From contig NZ_LT629693.1 in assembly GCF_900099825.1 (NCBI RefSeq), forward strand, positions 8,071,001 through 8,135,000: a stretch of 64,000 nt of DNA, in the 5' to 3' direction. The notes beneath the pieces are model-generated. The model was given only the letters and a program-made list of their open reading frames with translations. It ran no database searches and was not told the origin of the DNA. A program made the translations under genes and the position numbers. This document shows, in pieces, positions 24,805 through 33,609 of this stretch (positions are counted from its first letter, which is position 1; each line of letters opens with the position of its first letter). This stretch comes from Bradyrhizobium ottawaense. Lineage in GTDB: Bacteria; Pseudomonadota; Alphaproteobacteria; Rhizobiales; Xanthobacteraceae.

Positions 24805-26229
24805 ATGCGCCTCTTGATCATTGCATTGTCAGTCATTGGTATTCTCGCCAGTTCAAATGTCGCCAACGCCGAGCGTCGCGTGGCCTTTGTGGTCGGCAAT
24901 GGCGCATATAAAAATGTTGCACCGCTTCCCAATCCGTCAATCGACGCCAGGTCGATGGCGACCGTGCTCCGCAAAGTGGGCTTCGATGTCGTCGAGGGCA
25001 CCAATCTGACTCGCGACCAGATGACCGAACGGCTGCTCGAATTCGGCGATAAGGCCCAGGGCGCGGAATTGGCGGTATTCTTCTACGCCGGTCATGGTAT
25101 TGCCATTTCTGGCACCAATTACCTCCTGCCAGTGGATGCCGACGTCAAATCCGAAATGGACGTCAAGCTCGGCAGCGCGATCAATGTCGACGTGACGCTC
25201 GACCAGACCATGCGCGATGCCAAGGTCAAGCTGGTGTTCCTCGATGCCTGCCGCGACAACCCGTTTGCAGCAAAAATTCGCTCGTCCGCGACTTCGCGCA
25301 GCGTGAATGTGCAGAGGGGACTGGCCGAGATGAAATCCGGCGAAGGCACCCTGATCGCATTCGCCACTGGCCCCGGGCAAACCGCGCTGGATGGCAAGGA
25401 GGGTACAAACAGCCCCTTCACCCGTGCGCTGATCGACAATATCACCAAGCCGGGCGTTGAAATCCAGCAGGCAATGACCCAGGTCCGGGCCCAGGTCAAC
25501 GAAGAGACCAACAAGGGTCAACTGCCTTGGGGCCATACCAATTTGATCGGATCCGTTTATCTCAATCCGGCCGCTGCGCGGCCAGCAGCCTCGGCTGCCG
25601 AGGCACCGAAAACACCGGTATTCTCCACGAGCGCCGCATCCGATGTCGAACTCGAGTTCTGGCGTTCGATCAAGGACTCAAACAAACCGGAAGAACTCGA
25701 TGCCTACGTGACCAACTATCCCAACGGCCAATTCAAGTCGCTCGCCTTGGCGCGCATCGCCTCGTTACAGGATGGTTCAAGCACGACGACGACGCGCAAT
25801 CTGACCAAAGGCATCGATCCTGCAACTTTTACCGACGAAGCCACACTACTCACCGAAGACCAGATTGGCCTCGACAAGGGCCAGCGTCGCGACGTGCAGC
25901 GCCAACTGACCGGTCTTGGCTTCGACACCAAGGTCAGCGGCAAGTTCGATGATTCCACCCGCGCGGTCATCCGGCGCTGGCAGGCGGCACGCGGCTATCC
26001 CAGCAGTGGCTTTTTGAACAGACTGCAACACAAGGCGCTGCTGAGCGAGATCGTCGCTACGGTGGACGCGAGCGCAAGTGACGATTCAGGCGATCGTCGG
26101 AGTCGTCCGCACCACAGCGGGGGCGGCGGCCATCATTATCGCGGTGGCGGAGGAGGTGGTGGCGGTCCCGGTCCGGGTCCCGGCGGTCTCCTTGGCGGCA
26201 TGATGGGCGGATTATTCGGACGAAGGTGA
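24805..26229 (+). CDS. Exported caspase-like (peptidase C14) protein with peptidoglycan-binding domain
   Basis: The protein has 474 residues. A signal peptide (residues 1-22) precedes a caspase-fold domain (about residues 24-255) with the catalytic dyad His97 (F-F-Y-A-G-H-G) and Cys149 (F-L-D-A-C-R-D-N-P). A helical linker and a peptidoglycan-binding-like domain (about residues 365-420: Q-R-R-D-V-Q-R-Q-L-T-G-L-G-F-D, R-R-W-Q-A-A-R-G-Y) follow, then a Gly/Pro/His-rich tail. It should act outside the cytoplasm at the cell wall. Such orthocaspases cleave after basic residues; the target here is unknown. The ATG at 24805 follows GAGGGAGCG. Confidence 0.9.
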   Translation: MRLLIIALSVIGILASSNVANAERRVAFVVGNGAYKNVAPLPNPSIDARSMATVLRKVGFDVVEGTNLTRDQMTERLLEFGDKAQGAELAVFFYAGHGIAISGTNYLLPVDADVKSEMDVKLGSAINVDVTLDQTMRDAKVKLVFLDACRDNPFAAKIRSSATSRSVNVQRGLAEMKSGEGTLIAFATGPGQTALDGKEGTNSPFTRALIDNITKPGVEIQQAMTQVRAQVNEETNKGQLPWGHTNLIGSVYLNPAAARPAASAAEAPKTPVFSTSAASDVELEFWRSIKDSNKPEELDAYVTNYPNGQFKSLALARIASLQDGSSTTTTRNLTKGIDPATFTDEATLLTEDQIGLDKGQRRDVQRQLTGLGFDTKVSGKFDDSTRAVIRRWQAARGYPSSGFLNRLQHKALLSEIVATVDASASDDSGDRRSRPHHSGGGGHHYRGGGGGGGGPGPGPGGLLGGMMGGLFGRR

Positions 26230-26427
26230 TCCGAAATGCGCTTTGGACAATCGGGTGCCTCCGGGCAAGGACGCCAGCTACTCCACACCGGTTTCAAGAT
26301 TGTCGCCGCTTGCGATGGCGGGCAGATGGCTCGCAACCGCGCAAGTCCGCCGTCATGGCGTTCCAGGTCAAATCGAATTGGCAAACCAGCAAGAAGCGCG
26401 ATTAAAAACAGGCACTTCGGGAAGCCT

Positions 26428-26502
26428 TGGCGCTCCCTAGCGGAATCGAACCGCTCTCTCCACCGTGAAAGGGTGGCGTCCTAACCGATAGACGAAGGGA
26501 GC
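26428..26502 (-). tRNA. tRNA-Glu, anticodon TTC
   Basis: The reverse complement gives acceptor GCTCCCT/AGGGAGC, discriminator G and encoded CCA. The anticodon stem (CCACC/GGTGG region) encloses C-T-T-T-C-A-C with anticodon TTC. T-loop is GGTTCGATTCC. The length is 75 nt including CCA. Confidence 0.96.
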
Positions 26503-26840
26503 AAAAACAACGAGAAATCAACACCTTATGGGCCTGATTGGTCGCGTTGGTCGCCGACCGACAGGTCAATCAAGGCGGCGACGGGCGAACGTATAGTGGC
26601 GTTTGGCCGAGCGGGCAAGCCGCCCGGCAACCTCTTTTTGTGGCCGATTTCATGCTGTGCGGATTGGACGTTTTGTCGACCGCTGGAAAGCGTCAATATG
26701 GTCTCGCCCGATCTTCACCCGGACCGTTGCCATACAGACGTCCTGACCGATATTGTCGGCACGCCCGACCGATTGAATGTTGATTGACGATCGCGCTGAG
26801 CCGACGAGTGCCGTCGTTCCAAACAGGCTATGGACGGACC
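26503..26840. other. Intergenic region without a recognised gene
   Basis: It holds the tRNA-Glu promoter on the minus strand and probably that of the following SnoaL-like gene. Open frames on the plus strand (for example from 26538) have poor coding bias and no family match. No repeat was seen. Confidence 0.4.
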
Positions 26841-27218
26841 ATGATCCCCTCGCCCACCGAGCGAGACGAGCTTTTCAAGCGCTTCGCACGCGCCCTGTTC
26901 AGGGGCGATATGGATGCGCTCTATCAGGTTGTCACGCCGGGCTTCCTCTGGAGTTTCCATGACGGTCTCGCCGTGACCAAGTCCCTTCAAGGCCCCGACG
27001 CCATCGTCGCGCACCTTGACGAGCAGAAAGCGCTGCTCTCGGCGCAGCGTTTTCACGACGTCGCCTTTCATCATGCCGGTGACACCAGTTTCATGACGTT
27101 CCGTGTCAGCGAGACGGTGCGGGAAACCGGCGAGCAACGCGAACAACTCGGCATCGAGCGCTACAGTTTTGGGGACGGACGGCTCGCGGCCAAGGACGTC
27201 TATCGCAAGCCACTCTGA
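26841..27218 (+). CDS. SnoaL/NTF2-like fold protein
   Basis: The protein has 125 residues. The N-terminal helix (E-R-D-E-L-F-K-R-F-A-R-A-L-F-R-G-D-M-D-A-L-Y-Q-V-V) followed by T-P-G-F-L-W-S-F-H-D-G and later antiparallel strands fits the alpha+beta cone of the SnoaL-like/NTF2 superfamily. Members range from cyclases and isomerases to proteins with no catalysis. The ATG at 26841 gives the typical short start before the first helix. It lies 26 nt upstream of the M20 amidohydrolase and is probably co-transcribed with it. Confidence 0.72.
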   Translation: MIPSPTERDELFKRFARALFRGDMDALYQVVTPGFLWSFHDGLAVTKSLQGPDAIVAHLDEQKALLSAQRFHDVAFHHAGDTSFMTFRVSETVRETGEQREQLGIERYSFGDGRLAAKDVYRKPL

Positions 27219-27244
27219 TTTTGGAAACACAGCAAGGGCACGTC

Positions 27245-28513
27245 ATGCCTGACAATCATTCAGGCGTCGACGGCGCCCAGGTCCTGGCGGATCTCAGTGC
27301 GCTCCGTGCCATCGGCGCCTACAAGACCGGCGTGCACAAGCCGACCTTCTCCGAGCCGCATATCCGCTCGCTGCAGTGGCTGGCGCAACGGCTGCCGGAA
27401 GCCGGGCTGACGGCCGAGATCGACGGCATCGGCAATGTACTCGGCACCAGCGACAAACCGGGACCGAAATTGCTGGCCGGGTCGCATCTCGAAAGCCAGA
27501 ATTACGCGGGCTGGCTCGATGGGCCGCTCGGCGTCGTCTATGCGCTTGAAGCCGCCCGCGTCATCAACTCCGACCGCAACGCTCACGGCATGATCGAAGT
27601 CGCGGCCTGGTGCGACGAGGAAGGCCATTTCGGCAGTTTTCTCGGCAGCCGGTCCTATGTCGGCGGCGTCACGGATGCGGAAATCGACGCCGCGCGCGAC
27701 CGCAGCAGCGGCAAATCCATGCGCGATGCGCTGCGCGAAGCGGGCCTCGCCGGCCGGGCGCGCGTAGCGTGCGAACGCGGGCGCCACCTCGGATATCTGG
27801 AGGCGCATATCGAGCAAGGTGAGAGGCTTGAAGGCAGCGGTCTCAAGATTGGCGTCGTCACCTCCATCGTCGGCATCTGGCAATACCGGATCGCCTTCAC
27901 CGGCGAACAAAATCACGCCGGCACCACAAGGATGGCCGTTCGCAGGGATGCCGGACTGGCGCTGGCGAGGTTTTGCGTCGATATCGACGATCGCTTCCCG
28001 GCGCACTGCGGACCGCGCACGGTCTGGACCACCGGCCGCATCACCCTCGATCCCGGCGCGCCGAGCATCATCCCGGGCGCCGCCGAAATGCTGTTCCAGA
28101 TCCGCGACGACGACGCTGAAGTCATCGCCCGCCTGGAGGATCTGCTGCGGAGCATGGCCGCCGATATCAGCGCGCGGGGCCGGTGCACGGTCGCAGTGGA
28201 GCGTATTCGCACCGGCGCACCGGCGCTGATGGATGCCTCGATCCAGACTGCCGTCGAGGCAGCGAGCGCAGCCTTTGCCGGCGGCAAGTCGATCCGCATG
28301 CCGAGCGGTGCCGGTCACGACGCCCAGGTTCTCGCGACCGTGATGCCATCGGGCATGCTGTTCGTGCCGTCGATCGGCGGCATCAGCCATCACTGGACCG
28401 AAAACACTGCCGATGCGGATATCGTCACCGGCGCCGAGGTCTTTGTTGACGCGTGCCGGCGCCTGCTGAAGGGTCATAGCGTTTTCGAGCGAAGTGGACG
28501 CCGGTTCGCGTAA
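27245..28513 (+). CDS. M20-family Zn-dependent amidohydrolase (N-carbamoyl amino acid / allantoate type)
   Basis: The protein has 422 residues of the hydantoinase/carbamoylase M20 group. Metal-site motifs are L-A-G-S-H-L-E-S, W-L-D-G-P-L-G-V, C-D-E-E-G-H-F and E-A-H-I-E-Q-G, plus the dimerisation-domain G-E-Q-N-H-A-G-T-T-R-M and C-terminal S-G-A-G-H-D-A-Q. The first motif normally reads H-[LI]-D; Glu replaces Asp here. Substrate unknown (an N-carbamoyl or ureido acid). The last 12 residues (S-V-F-E-R-S-G-R-R-F-A) are encoded by a dispersed palindromic repeat, so the original C-terminus has been replaced. ATG at 27245 follows AAGGGC. Confidence 0.87.
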   Translation: MPDNHSGVDGAQVLADLSALRAIGAYKTGVHKPTFSEPHIRSLQWLAQRLPEAGLTAEIDGIGNVLGTSDKPGPKLLAGSHLESQNYAGWLDGPLGVVYALEAARVINSDRNAHGMIEVAAWCDEEGHFGSFLGSRSYVGGVTDAEIDAARDRSSGKSMRDALREAGLAGRARVACERGRHLGYLEAHIEQGERLEGSGLKIGVVTSIVGIWQYRIAFTGEQNHAGTTRMAVRRDAGLALARFCVDIDDRFPAHCGPRTVWTTGRITLDPGAPSIIPGAAEMLFQIRDDDAEVIARLEDLLRSMAADISARGRCTVAVERIRTGAPALMDASIQTAVEAASAAFAGGKSIRMPSGAGHDAQVLATVMPSGMLFVPSIGGISHHWTENTADADIVTGAEVFVDACRRLLKGHSVFERSGRRFA

Positions 28514-28530
28514 AGAAAACGCGTCAAAAC
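28477..28530. repeat. Dispersed palindromic repeat, copy 2 (overlaps a CDS end)
   Basis: The same AGCGTTTTC...GAAAACGCGTCAAAAC palindrome as copies 1 and 3. Here its left half supplies the last codons and stop of the amidohydrolase gene, and its right half is the leader of the MFS gene. Confidence 0.85.
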
Positions 28531-28562
28531 AAGTAAGCCGCGAAAACACTGCGAGCGCCCCA

Positions 28563-29789
28563 ATGGCAGCCGACACCGGGCCGACCGGTTCGATCAGGGA
28601 TATTCCGGTCAGCATCTGGACCCTGGGCTTCGTCTCGATGCTGATGGACATCTCGTCGGAGATGATCCACGCCTTGCTGCCGGTCTATCTCGTGACGGTG
28701 TTCGGCGCATCGATGGTGACGGTCGGCGTTATCGAAGGCATCGCCGAGGCGACGGCATCGATTACCAAAATATTTTCCGGCGCGCTTTCGGATTGGCTCG
28801 GCCGGCGCAAATGGCTCGCGGCGTTTGGCTACGGCCTCGCCGCGTTGACCAAGCCGGTCTTTCCTCTGGCGCCGACCATCGCCTGGCTGGTCGCGGCGCG
28901 CTTCGTCGATCGGATCGGCAAGGGCATTCGGGGCGCGCCCCGTGACGCGCTGGTAGCCGACCTCGCGCCGGCCGACCTGCGCGGCGCAAGCTTTGGTCTG
29001 CGCCAGTCGCTCGATACGGTCGGCGCTTTCCTCGGCCCGCTGCTCGGCATCGCGCTGATGTGGTGGACATCCGACAACTTCAAGGCGGTATTCTGGTTCG
29101 CGGTCATTCCCGCCTTTCTGTCGCTGGCGCTGATCAGTTTCGCCGTACGCGAGCCGGCACGGCCGCTAGGCCGGCGTCGCGTCCGCAATCCGGTCAGCCT
29201 CGCTGAGATCAGGAAACTCGGCGCCGCCTATTGGTGGGTGGTGGCCGTTGCGACCGTCTTCACGCTGGCGCGCTTCAGCGAAGCCTTCCTGATTCTGCGC
29301 GCCCAGAATGTCGGACTGCCGATCACGTTGCTGCCGGCCATCTTGGTGGTCATGAACGTCGTCTATGCCGTCGCGGCCTACCCGGCCGGCGCGCTTTCGG
29401 ACCGCATCAGCCGCGTGCCCCTGCTGGCAACAGGCATTCTGTTGCTGGTTGCCGCCGATGTCGCGTTGGCGCTGCTGCCTTCGCTCGGCGGCGTCGCCCT
29501 TGGCGTCGTGCTGTGGGGGCTGCACATGGGATTTACGCAGGGGCTGCTGGCCGCGCTTGTCGCGGACACCTCGCCGGCCGAGTTGCGCGGCACCGCCTAC
29601 GGGTTCTTCAACCTGCTGGGTGGGCTGGCGATGCTGGCAGCAAGCGTCATCGCCGGCGGCCTGTGGGATATCGCCGGCCCTAGAGGCACCTTCCTTGCCG
29701 GCGCCGGTTTCGCTGTCATCGCACTGGCGGGTTTGCTCGCTGTGCACGGCAAGGTTGGAGCCAAGGTCTCCAGCAAGGACGCCGGCTAG
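28563..29789 (+). CDS. MFS transporter
   Basis: The protein has 408 residues and twelve hydrophobic segments. The loop between helices 2 and 3 has G-A-L-S-D-W-L-G-R-R-K-W, the MFS signature, and a second copy, G-A-L-S-D-R-I-S-R-V-P, appears in the C-terminal half. R-F-V-D-R-I-G-K-G-I-R-G-A-P-R-D-A is typical of a drug/sugar-type subgroup found in Rhizobiales. The ATG at 28563 is chosen because the longer frame would be translated from the repeat. Substrate unknown; proximity to the amidohydrolase suggests it may import or export a related amide. Confidence 0.87.
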   Translation: MAADTGPTGSIRDIPVSIWTLGFVSMLMDISSEMIHALLPVYLVTVFGASMVTVGVIEGIAEATASITKIFSGALSDWLGRRKWLAAFGYGLAALTKPVFPLAPTIAWLVAARFVDRIGKGIRGAPRDALVADLAPADLRGASFGLRQSLDTVGAFLGPLLGIALMWWTSDNFKAVFWFAVIPAFLSLALISFAVREPARPLGRRRVRNPVSLAEIRKLGAAYWWVVAVATVFTLARFSEAFLILRAQNVGLPITLLPAILVVMNVVYAVAAYPAGALSDRISRVPLLATGILLLVAADVALALLPSLGGVALGVVLWGLHMGFTQGLLAALVADTSPAELRGTAYGFFNLLGGLAMLAASVIAGGLWDIAGPRGTFLAGAGFAVIALAGLLAVHGKVGAKVSSKDAG

Positions 29790-29829
29790 CCGGCTGCCGG
29801 ACCAAAGCGGCGATCACGTAAAACCGGCC

Positions 29830-30045
29830 TCACCGATGCCCCCAGGAAATCGCGCTCCAGACCCGTTCGTGCAGGTAGTACCAGGCGATCTTGGTGACGA
29901 CCTCGAGGCCGGCGATCGAACCGGCGATCTCGACCCTACCGGTCATGAACCAGCTGATGGCAAAGGTATCGAGCGTTCCGAGCGTCCGCCAACTGACGGC
30001 CTTGAGAACCGACCTCGTATGTGTCTCCGTTCCACGAAACAGCAC
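29830..30045 (-). CDS. DUF2061 family membrane protein
   Basis: The protein has 71 residues with two hydrophobic helices. It shows the DUF2061 order E-T-H-T-R-S-V-L-K-A-V-S-W-R-T-L-G-T-L-D-T-F and I-A-W-Y-Y-L-H-E-R-V-W. The start is a GTG at 30045 with AGGAGG exactly 9 nt upstream; a longer frame to 30153 lacks a ribosome binding site. Function unknown. It is convergent with the MFS gene. Confidence 0.87.
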   Translation of the reverse strand: MLFRGTETHTRSVLKAVSWRTLGTLDTFAISWFMTGRVEIAGSIAGLEVVTKIAWYYLHERVWSAISWGHR

Positions 30046-30262
30046 CCGGCAATGCCTCCTGTATGTCGTCGGGCCGAATCTACCACGCCGGCGTACCAAG
30101 CCGCTTGACCATCCTCGGTTCCCGCCGACTTTTCGGTTCCGTCGCTGCCACACAACGGTCCAAGGTGTCCGCTTCTTGGACGGCCGAACGTGGCTCTGAT
30201 ATGCCCGCAGTGTCGGCGCGCGATGCGCAGCCAGACACCTCTGGATCGGACGTGGAGTTGAA

Positions 30263-30538
30263 ATGCGACTGGCTATCGTCCTCGGTGCGATCTGCGCGCT
30301 GACCCAGGCCGCTTCTGCCGAGATCGGCGACTGCAGCGCGATCGCGGAGACCGCCGCAAAGCTCGCCTGTTACAACAATGAGCCGCAGCGCACGGCTGCG
30401 CACCCGGCGGCAGCAAGGATCCCCGGCGTCGCAAGACCTCCGGCCGCCGCCACCAATAGCCCACAACGGATCGATCAGCCCGGAGACGAGGACGCCGCTC
30501 TCAATGCCAAGATGCGAAGCATCTGCCGCGGCTGCTGA
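30263..30538 (+). CDS. Small exported protein ending in SICRGC
   Basis: The protein has 91 residues: signal peptide (M-R-L-A-I-V-L-G-A-I, cleavage near A-S-A), a mature N-terminus with D-C-S-A-I and L-A-C-Y-N, a Pro/Ala-rich linker and the terminal E-D-A-A-L-N-A-K-M-R-S-I-C-R-G-C. That terminal block is shared with the unlinked protein at 37276-37521. The four cysteines could form two disulfides in the periplasm. The DNA encoding the last 16 residues is repeated 88 bp downstream. Function unknown. Confidence 0.7.
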   Translation: MRLAIVLGAICALTQAASAEIGDCSAIAETAAKLACYNNEPQRTAAHPAAARIPGVARPPAAATNSPQRIDQPGDEDAALNAKMRSICRGC

Positions 30539-30662
30539 GCGGCGGCGTACCGATATCGCGCGCACGCGCTTCGTTGAGGACGCCGCTCTCAATGCCAAGA
30601 TGCGAAGCATCTGCCGCGGCTGCTGAGCGGCGGCGTACCGATATCGCGCGCACGCGCTTCGT
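30488..30662 (+). repeat. 88-bp tandem duplication over the 3' end of the SICRGC gene
   Basis: Two copies (30488-30574 and 30576-30662) match at every base but are offset by one extra base at 30575. Each copy covers the last 17 codons plus stop of the exported protein gene and about 35 bp beyond. The second copy therefore encodes an unused C-terminal block after the gene has ended. Confidence 0.95.
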
Positions 30663-30702
30663 GCGAGCCGTGCAGCGAATCGCAACAGTTCCTCCACACA
30701 GC

Positions 30703-30729
30703 AAAAAGCCCCGGCGATGCCGGGGCTTT
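30703..30729 (-). terminator. Rho-independent terminator of the Omp gene
   Basis: AAAGCCCCGGC pairs with GCCGGGGCTTT around a 3-nt loop; on the minus strand it is followed by TT and a short T run. It lies 40 nt after the stop of the minus-strand Omp gene and may also stop transcription from the plus strand. Confidence 0.88.
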
Positions 30730-30769
30730 CAACTGGTCTGGAGAGGACCTTAAGTCCGCTCGGCAGGTC

Positions 30770-31537
30770 TCAATACTTCGCGACGACCGGGCCACCCCAG
30801 TTGAACTTGTAGTTCACGCCGACCAGAGCGGTCGAGGCTGTTTGCTTGATGCTGACGTGCTCACCAGTCGGCACCAGTCCCGGCGCTGCGATGAAGTTCA
30901 CCGTTCTGGTTCCAAAGTCCATGTAGTTATATTCGCCGAACACGGACCAGCCCGGTGCGAACATCCATTCCAGGCCGCCGCCAACCGTCCATCCACTAGC
31001 ATTCCAGTTGCCTGAGGCTTCCGAAAGCCCACCTCCCGGCAGCTGTAGGAAGTCCGAGCTTCTTGTCCAAGCCCCGCCGCCCTTCACGTAACCCAGAAGC
31101 TGCGGAGCAAACAGGTAACCGATCCTGCCCGTCACCGTCCCAATGAAGTCGGTCTTGTCAAACATGGTGAAGGTCGGGAAGGCCGGCAGGGCATGGGAGC
31201 CTTTAATGCTGCCCCAGTCGCCCTGGACCTGGATGCCGACGACCCAGTTGCCCGCGAACTGATAGTCGCAGCCAACCTGGCCGCCGCCAATGAAGGCGCT
31301 TCCGGTTTCTCCGCCATAGTTCGCCGGTGCGGGCCCGATGCCGAACTGGTCGATACGGAATTGATCCTGCTTGGCCCAACCACCACCTATGTTGCCGCCG
31401 ATGTAGCAGCCGGTCCAATTGTAGACCACGATCGGAGCCGGGGGCGGCGCCTTCGTGTAACGGGGTGCCATATCAGCCGCGACGGCCGAACCGGTCATTG
31501 CGACCGCAGCGAGCATTCCAAGAGCAAATTTCTTCAC
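30770..31537 (-). CDS. Outer-membrane beta-barrel protein, Omp25/Omp31-type
   Basis: The protein has 255 residues. The GTG start at 31537 follows GGGGAAA and gives a signal peptide (V-K-K-F-A-L-G-M-L, cleavage A-V-A-A-D) followed by the family's Y-N-W-T-G-C-Y-I-G-G-N-I-G-G-G-W. The barrel is an eight-strand type ending G-V-N-Y-K-F-N-W. C-Y-I-G replaces the usual F-Y-I/V-G, so a Cys sits at a position that is normally Phe. It is a surface structural protein; several paralogues are normal in this genus, and one lies at 48910. Confidence 0.9.
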   Translation of the reverse strand: MKKFALGMLAAVAMTGSAVAADMAPRYTKAPPPAPIVVYNWTGCYIGGNIGGGWAKQDQFRIDQFGIGPAPANYGGETGSAFIGGGQVGCDYQFAGNWVVGIQVQGDWGSIKGSHALPAFPTFTMFDKTDFIGTVTGRIGYLFAPQLLGYVKGGGAWTRSSDFLQLPGGGLSEASGNWNASGWTVGGGLEWMFAPGWSVFGEYNYMDFGTRTVNFIAAPGLVPTGEHVSIKQTASTALVGVNYKFNWGGPVVAKY

Positions 31538-31825
31538 GGTTATTTCCCCATTTGCTAATCGAAACCACGGAAATCCTAGGCTTAGTTGTAGAGGAATCGG
31601 GCAACCAACGTTGTTGCGTGTCGGACACAGTCGCAAGGAAGATTCAGCGCCATTCTTCCCGTAGCAGAACTCAGCACCCCCCTATCTCAGGCGTAGTACG
31701 CGTTTCATCGCCATCAGAGGCTTGGAGTTGCGAACCCGCGCGGCGAAAAGGAGCCGCGACGGATTTTGTTGCAAACCGCTGAATTTGCGGCCATTTTCGT
31801 TTCATGCAAGGCAAAGTTTCCTGAC

Positions 31826-32869
31826 ATGCTGCTGCTTCAGGCCCTCCCCACCTCGATCGGCGCCGCCGCCATCGCGCCGGCATTGCTGGTGCTATGGCTC
31901 GTGATTGCCGCGGACGAACGCCCCGGTCCGCCTGCGCGGGTGTGGCTGGCTTTTGTGCTCGGGGCCGCCAGCATTTCATTGCTGGGAATCGCGCGCGCCC
32001 CGTTTGCAGCGATTCTCGCCGTCCCCGGAAATCCCTGGATGACGCAGGCGCTGCGCTCGGTGTTCGGCGTAGCAGCGCCGGAAGAAATCGTGAAGGTGCT
32101 CGTGATCGTTGTGGTGTCGGCGGTGGCGCGACGGCGCACCTTCGCCGATCCGATGGACACCGTGGTCTATGGTGCCGCTGCGGGCCTCGGCTTCGCCGCC
32201 TACGAAAACCTCGCTTATCTGGTGCAGCATACCGACATGTGGCGATCGCTGGCCGCCTTACGTAGTGTGCTGACCGTGCCGTTCCATGGTGCGCTCGGCA
32301 TCATCGCCGGCGCCTATATCGCGATCGCGCGCGCCGGGACCGCGCTCGGCGCAAATCGGCATCATCGCGACTGGGCGCGCATCTCGAGCTGGAGTCTCGT
32401 CCTGTTCGCGCCCGTCGCGCTGCATGCGGCGTTCGATTTTCCGCTGCTGACCCTGCAGAGGAATCCTGACCTCGATCCCACGACCCGGCTGCTGCTGGGA
32501 ACAGCCAGCGTCATCATCGGGTTCAGCTCGATCGGATTTGCGGTACGGCTGGTGCGCCGCGTCGGCCGACACCACGCGCCGCGTACCGACATCGCGCGAG
32601 AACGGTTGAGCCAGTTGCGGCGGATGTGGGCGCTGCTGGTCGCAGGCGGCGGCGCGGGCTTTGCCGGCATGGCCTTTCTGCTGACCTCGATCCACCACTG
32701 GTTCGTCAACCCGGAGCGCAACGTCTCCCTGGTGCTGATCCCGCTCGGCCTCACCTCCATTCTGATCGGGCTCGCGCTGCTAGCGGCCACGACGGCGATC
32801 TATATTTTCGGCCGTAACCGGATCCGCACGTCGTCGGAGGGCTTTTCGTCCGCACCCAAACCCGGCTGA
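31826..32869 (+). CDS. PrsW-family intramembrane metalloprotease
   Basis: The protein has 347 residues with about eight membrane helices. PrsW hallmarks are A-A-P-E-E-I-V-K-V-L-V-I-V (E-E-x-x-K), F-A-A-Y-E-N-L-A-Y and, later, the histidines in V-P-F-H-G-A-L-G and L-H-A-A-F-D-F. In Bacillus, PrsW cleaves an anti-sigma factor; here no sigma/anti-sigma pair is near, so the substrate is unknown. The ATG at 31826 begins the first helix directly; the open frame extends 60 nt upstream without a ribosome binding site. Confidence 0.87.
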   Translation: MLLLQALPTSIGAAAIAPALLVLWLVIAADERPGPPARVWLAFVLGAASISLLGIARAPFAAILAVPGNPWMTQALRSVFGVAAPEEIVKVLVIVVVSAVARRRTFADPMDTVVYGAAAGLGFAAYENLAYLVQHTDMWRSLAALRSVLTVPFHGALGIIAGAYIAIARAGTALGANRHHRDWARISSWSLVLFAPVALHAAFDFPLLTLQRNPDLDPTTRLLLGTASVIIGFSSIGFAVRLVRRVGRHHAPRTDIARERLSQLRRMWALLVAGGGAGFAGMAFLLTSIHHWFVNPERNVSLVLIPLGLTSILIGLALLAATTAIYIFGRNRIRTSSEGFSSAPKPG

Positions 32870-32986
32870 AGGTCGCGCGGCCGTCGTTGATCTCCCTCAA
32901 GAAAATCGCACAACAATTTTCACCGGTGAGCACCGTGCGAGTTATAGTGTGCGTCCAATCCACGCGGCGCGCATCGGGAGTTTCCA

Positions 32987-33571
32987 ATGACCCATCCCCA
33001 GGATTTTGGCAAAGACATCGAGAAAATGCAGGCAGCGGTCGGCGCGACGGTCAAGGCTCATTGGAAAGCCTTCCTGTTCGAAGGCATCGTGCTGGCGGTC
33101 CTTGGCTTCGCGGCGATGATCGTACCGCCGCTGGCGAGCCTCGCCGTCACCATCTTCCTCGGCTGGATGTTCCTGCTCAGCGGCATCGCCGGATTGATCG
33201 TCACGTTCTGGGCCCGCCAGATGCCGGGCTTCTGGTGGTCGCTGTTTTCGGCAGCGCTTGCCGTTCTCGCCGGCCTCGTCCTGCTAGCGCGACCGGCGCA
33301 GGGTATCCTGACGCTTACCATCGTCGTCGGCGCCTATTTCCTGGCCGAAGGCGTCACCACCATCATGTACGCGCTGGAACACCGCCGCGAATTGTCGGAG
33401 CGCTGGTCCTGGCTGCTGGTTGCCGGACTGGTGGATATCCTGATCGCATTCCTGATCATATCAGGCCTTCCCGGCTCGGCGGAATGGGCCATCGGCCTGC
33501 TGGTCGGGATCAATCTGGTGTTCGGCGGCGCATCGCTGATCGGCATGGCGCTCGCCGCGCGCAAATCCTGA
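32987..33571 (+). CDS. HdeD family acid-resistance-type membrane protein
   Basis: The protein has 194 residues with six hydrophobic helices in three two-helix repeats of about 50 residues (DUF308 repeats), as in HdeD. Typical segments are G-I-V-L-A-V-L-G-F-A-A-M-I-V-P and R-P-A-Q-G-I-L-T-L-T-I-V-V-G-A-Y-F-L-A-E-G. In enteric bacteria HdeD helps acid resistance at high cell density; the role in rhizobia is unproven. A polar N-terminus of about 25 residues precedes helix 1. It lies upstream of the aroG leader, 40 nt from that promoter. Confidence 0.9.
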   Translation: MTHPQDFGKDIEKMQAAVGATVKAHWKAFLFEGIVLAVLGFAAMIVPPLASLAVTIFLGWMFLLSGIAGLIVTFWARQMPGFWWSLFSAALAVLAGLVLLARPAQGILTLTIVVGAYFLAEGVTTIMYALEHRRELSERWSWLLVAGLVDILIAFLIISGLPGSAEWAIGLLVGINLVFGGASLIGMALAARKS

Positions 33572-33609
33572 GCGCAATCAAGGGACGCGCCCTGCCCGAC
33601 GATTTGGGG

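Noticed and set aside
15553..26502. Integrative island ending at tRNA-Glu
   Set aside because: Codon bias is lower in this stretch and a tRNA lies at its right end, but I see no integrase and no direct repeat of the tRNA 3' end.
26538..26783. Small plus-strand ORF upstream of the SnoaL-like gene
   Set aside because: No ribosome binding site, no coding bias and no recognisable fold.
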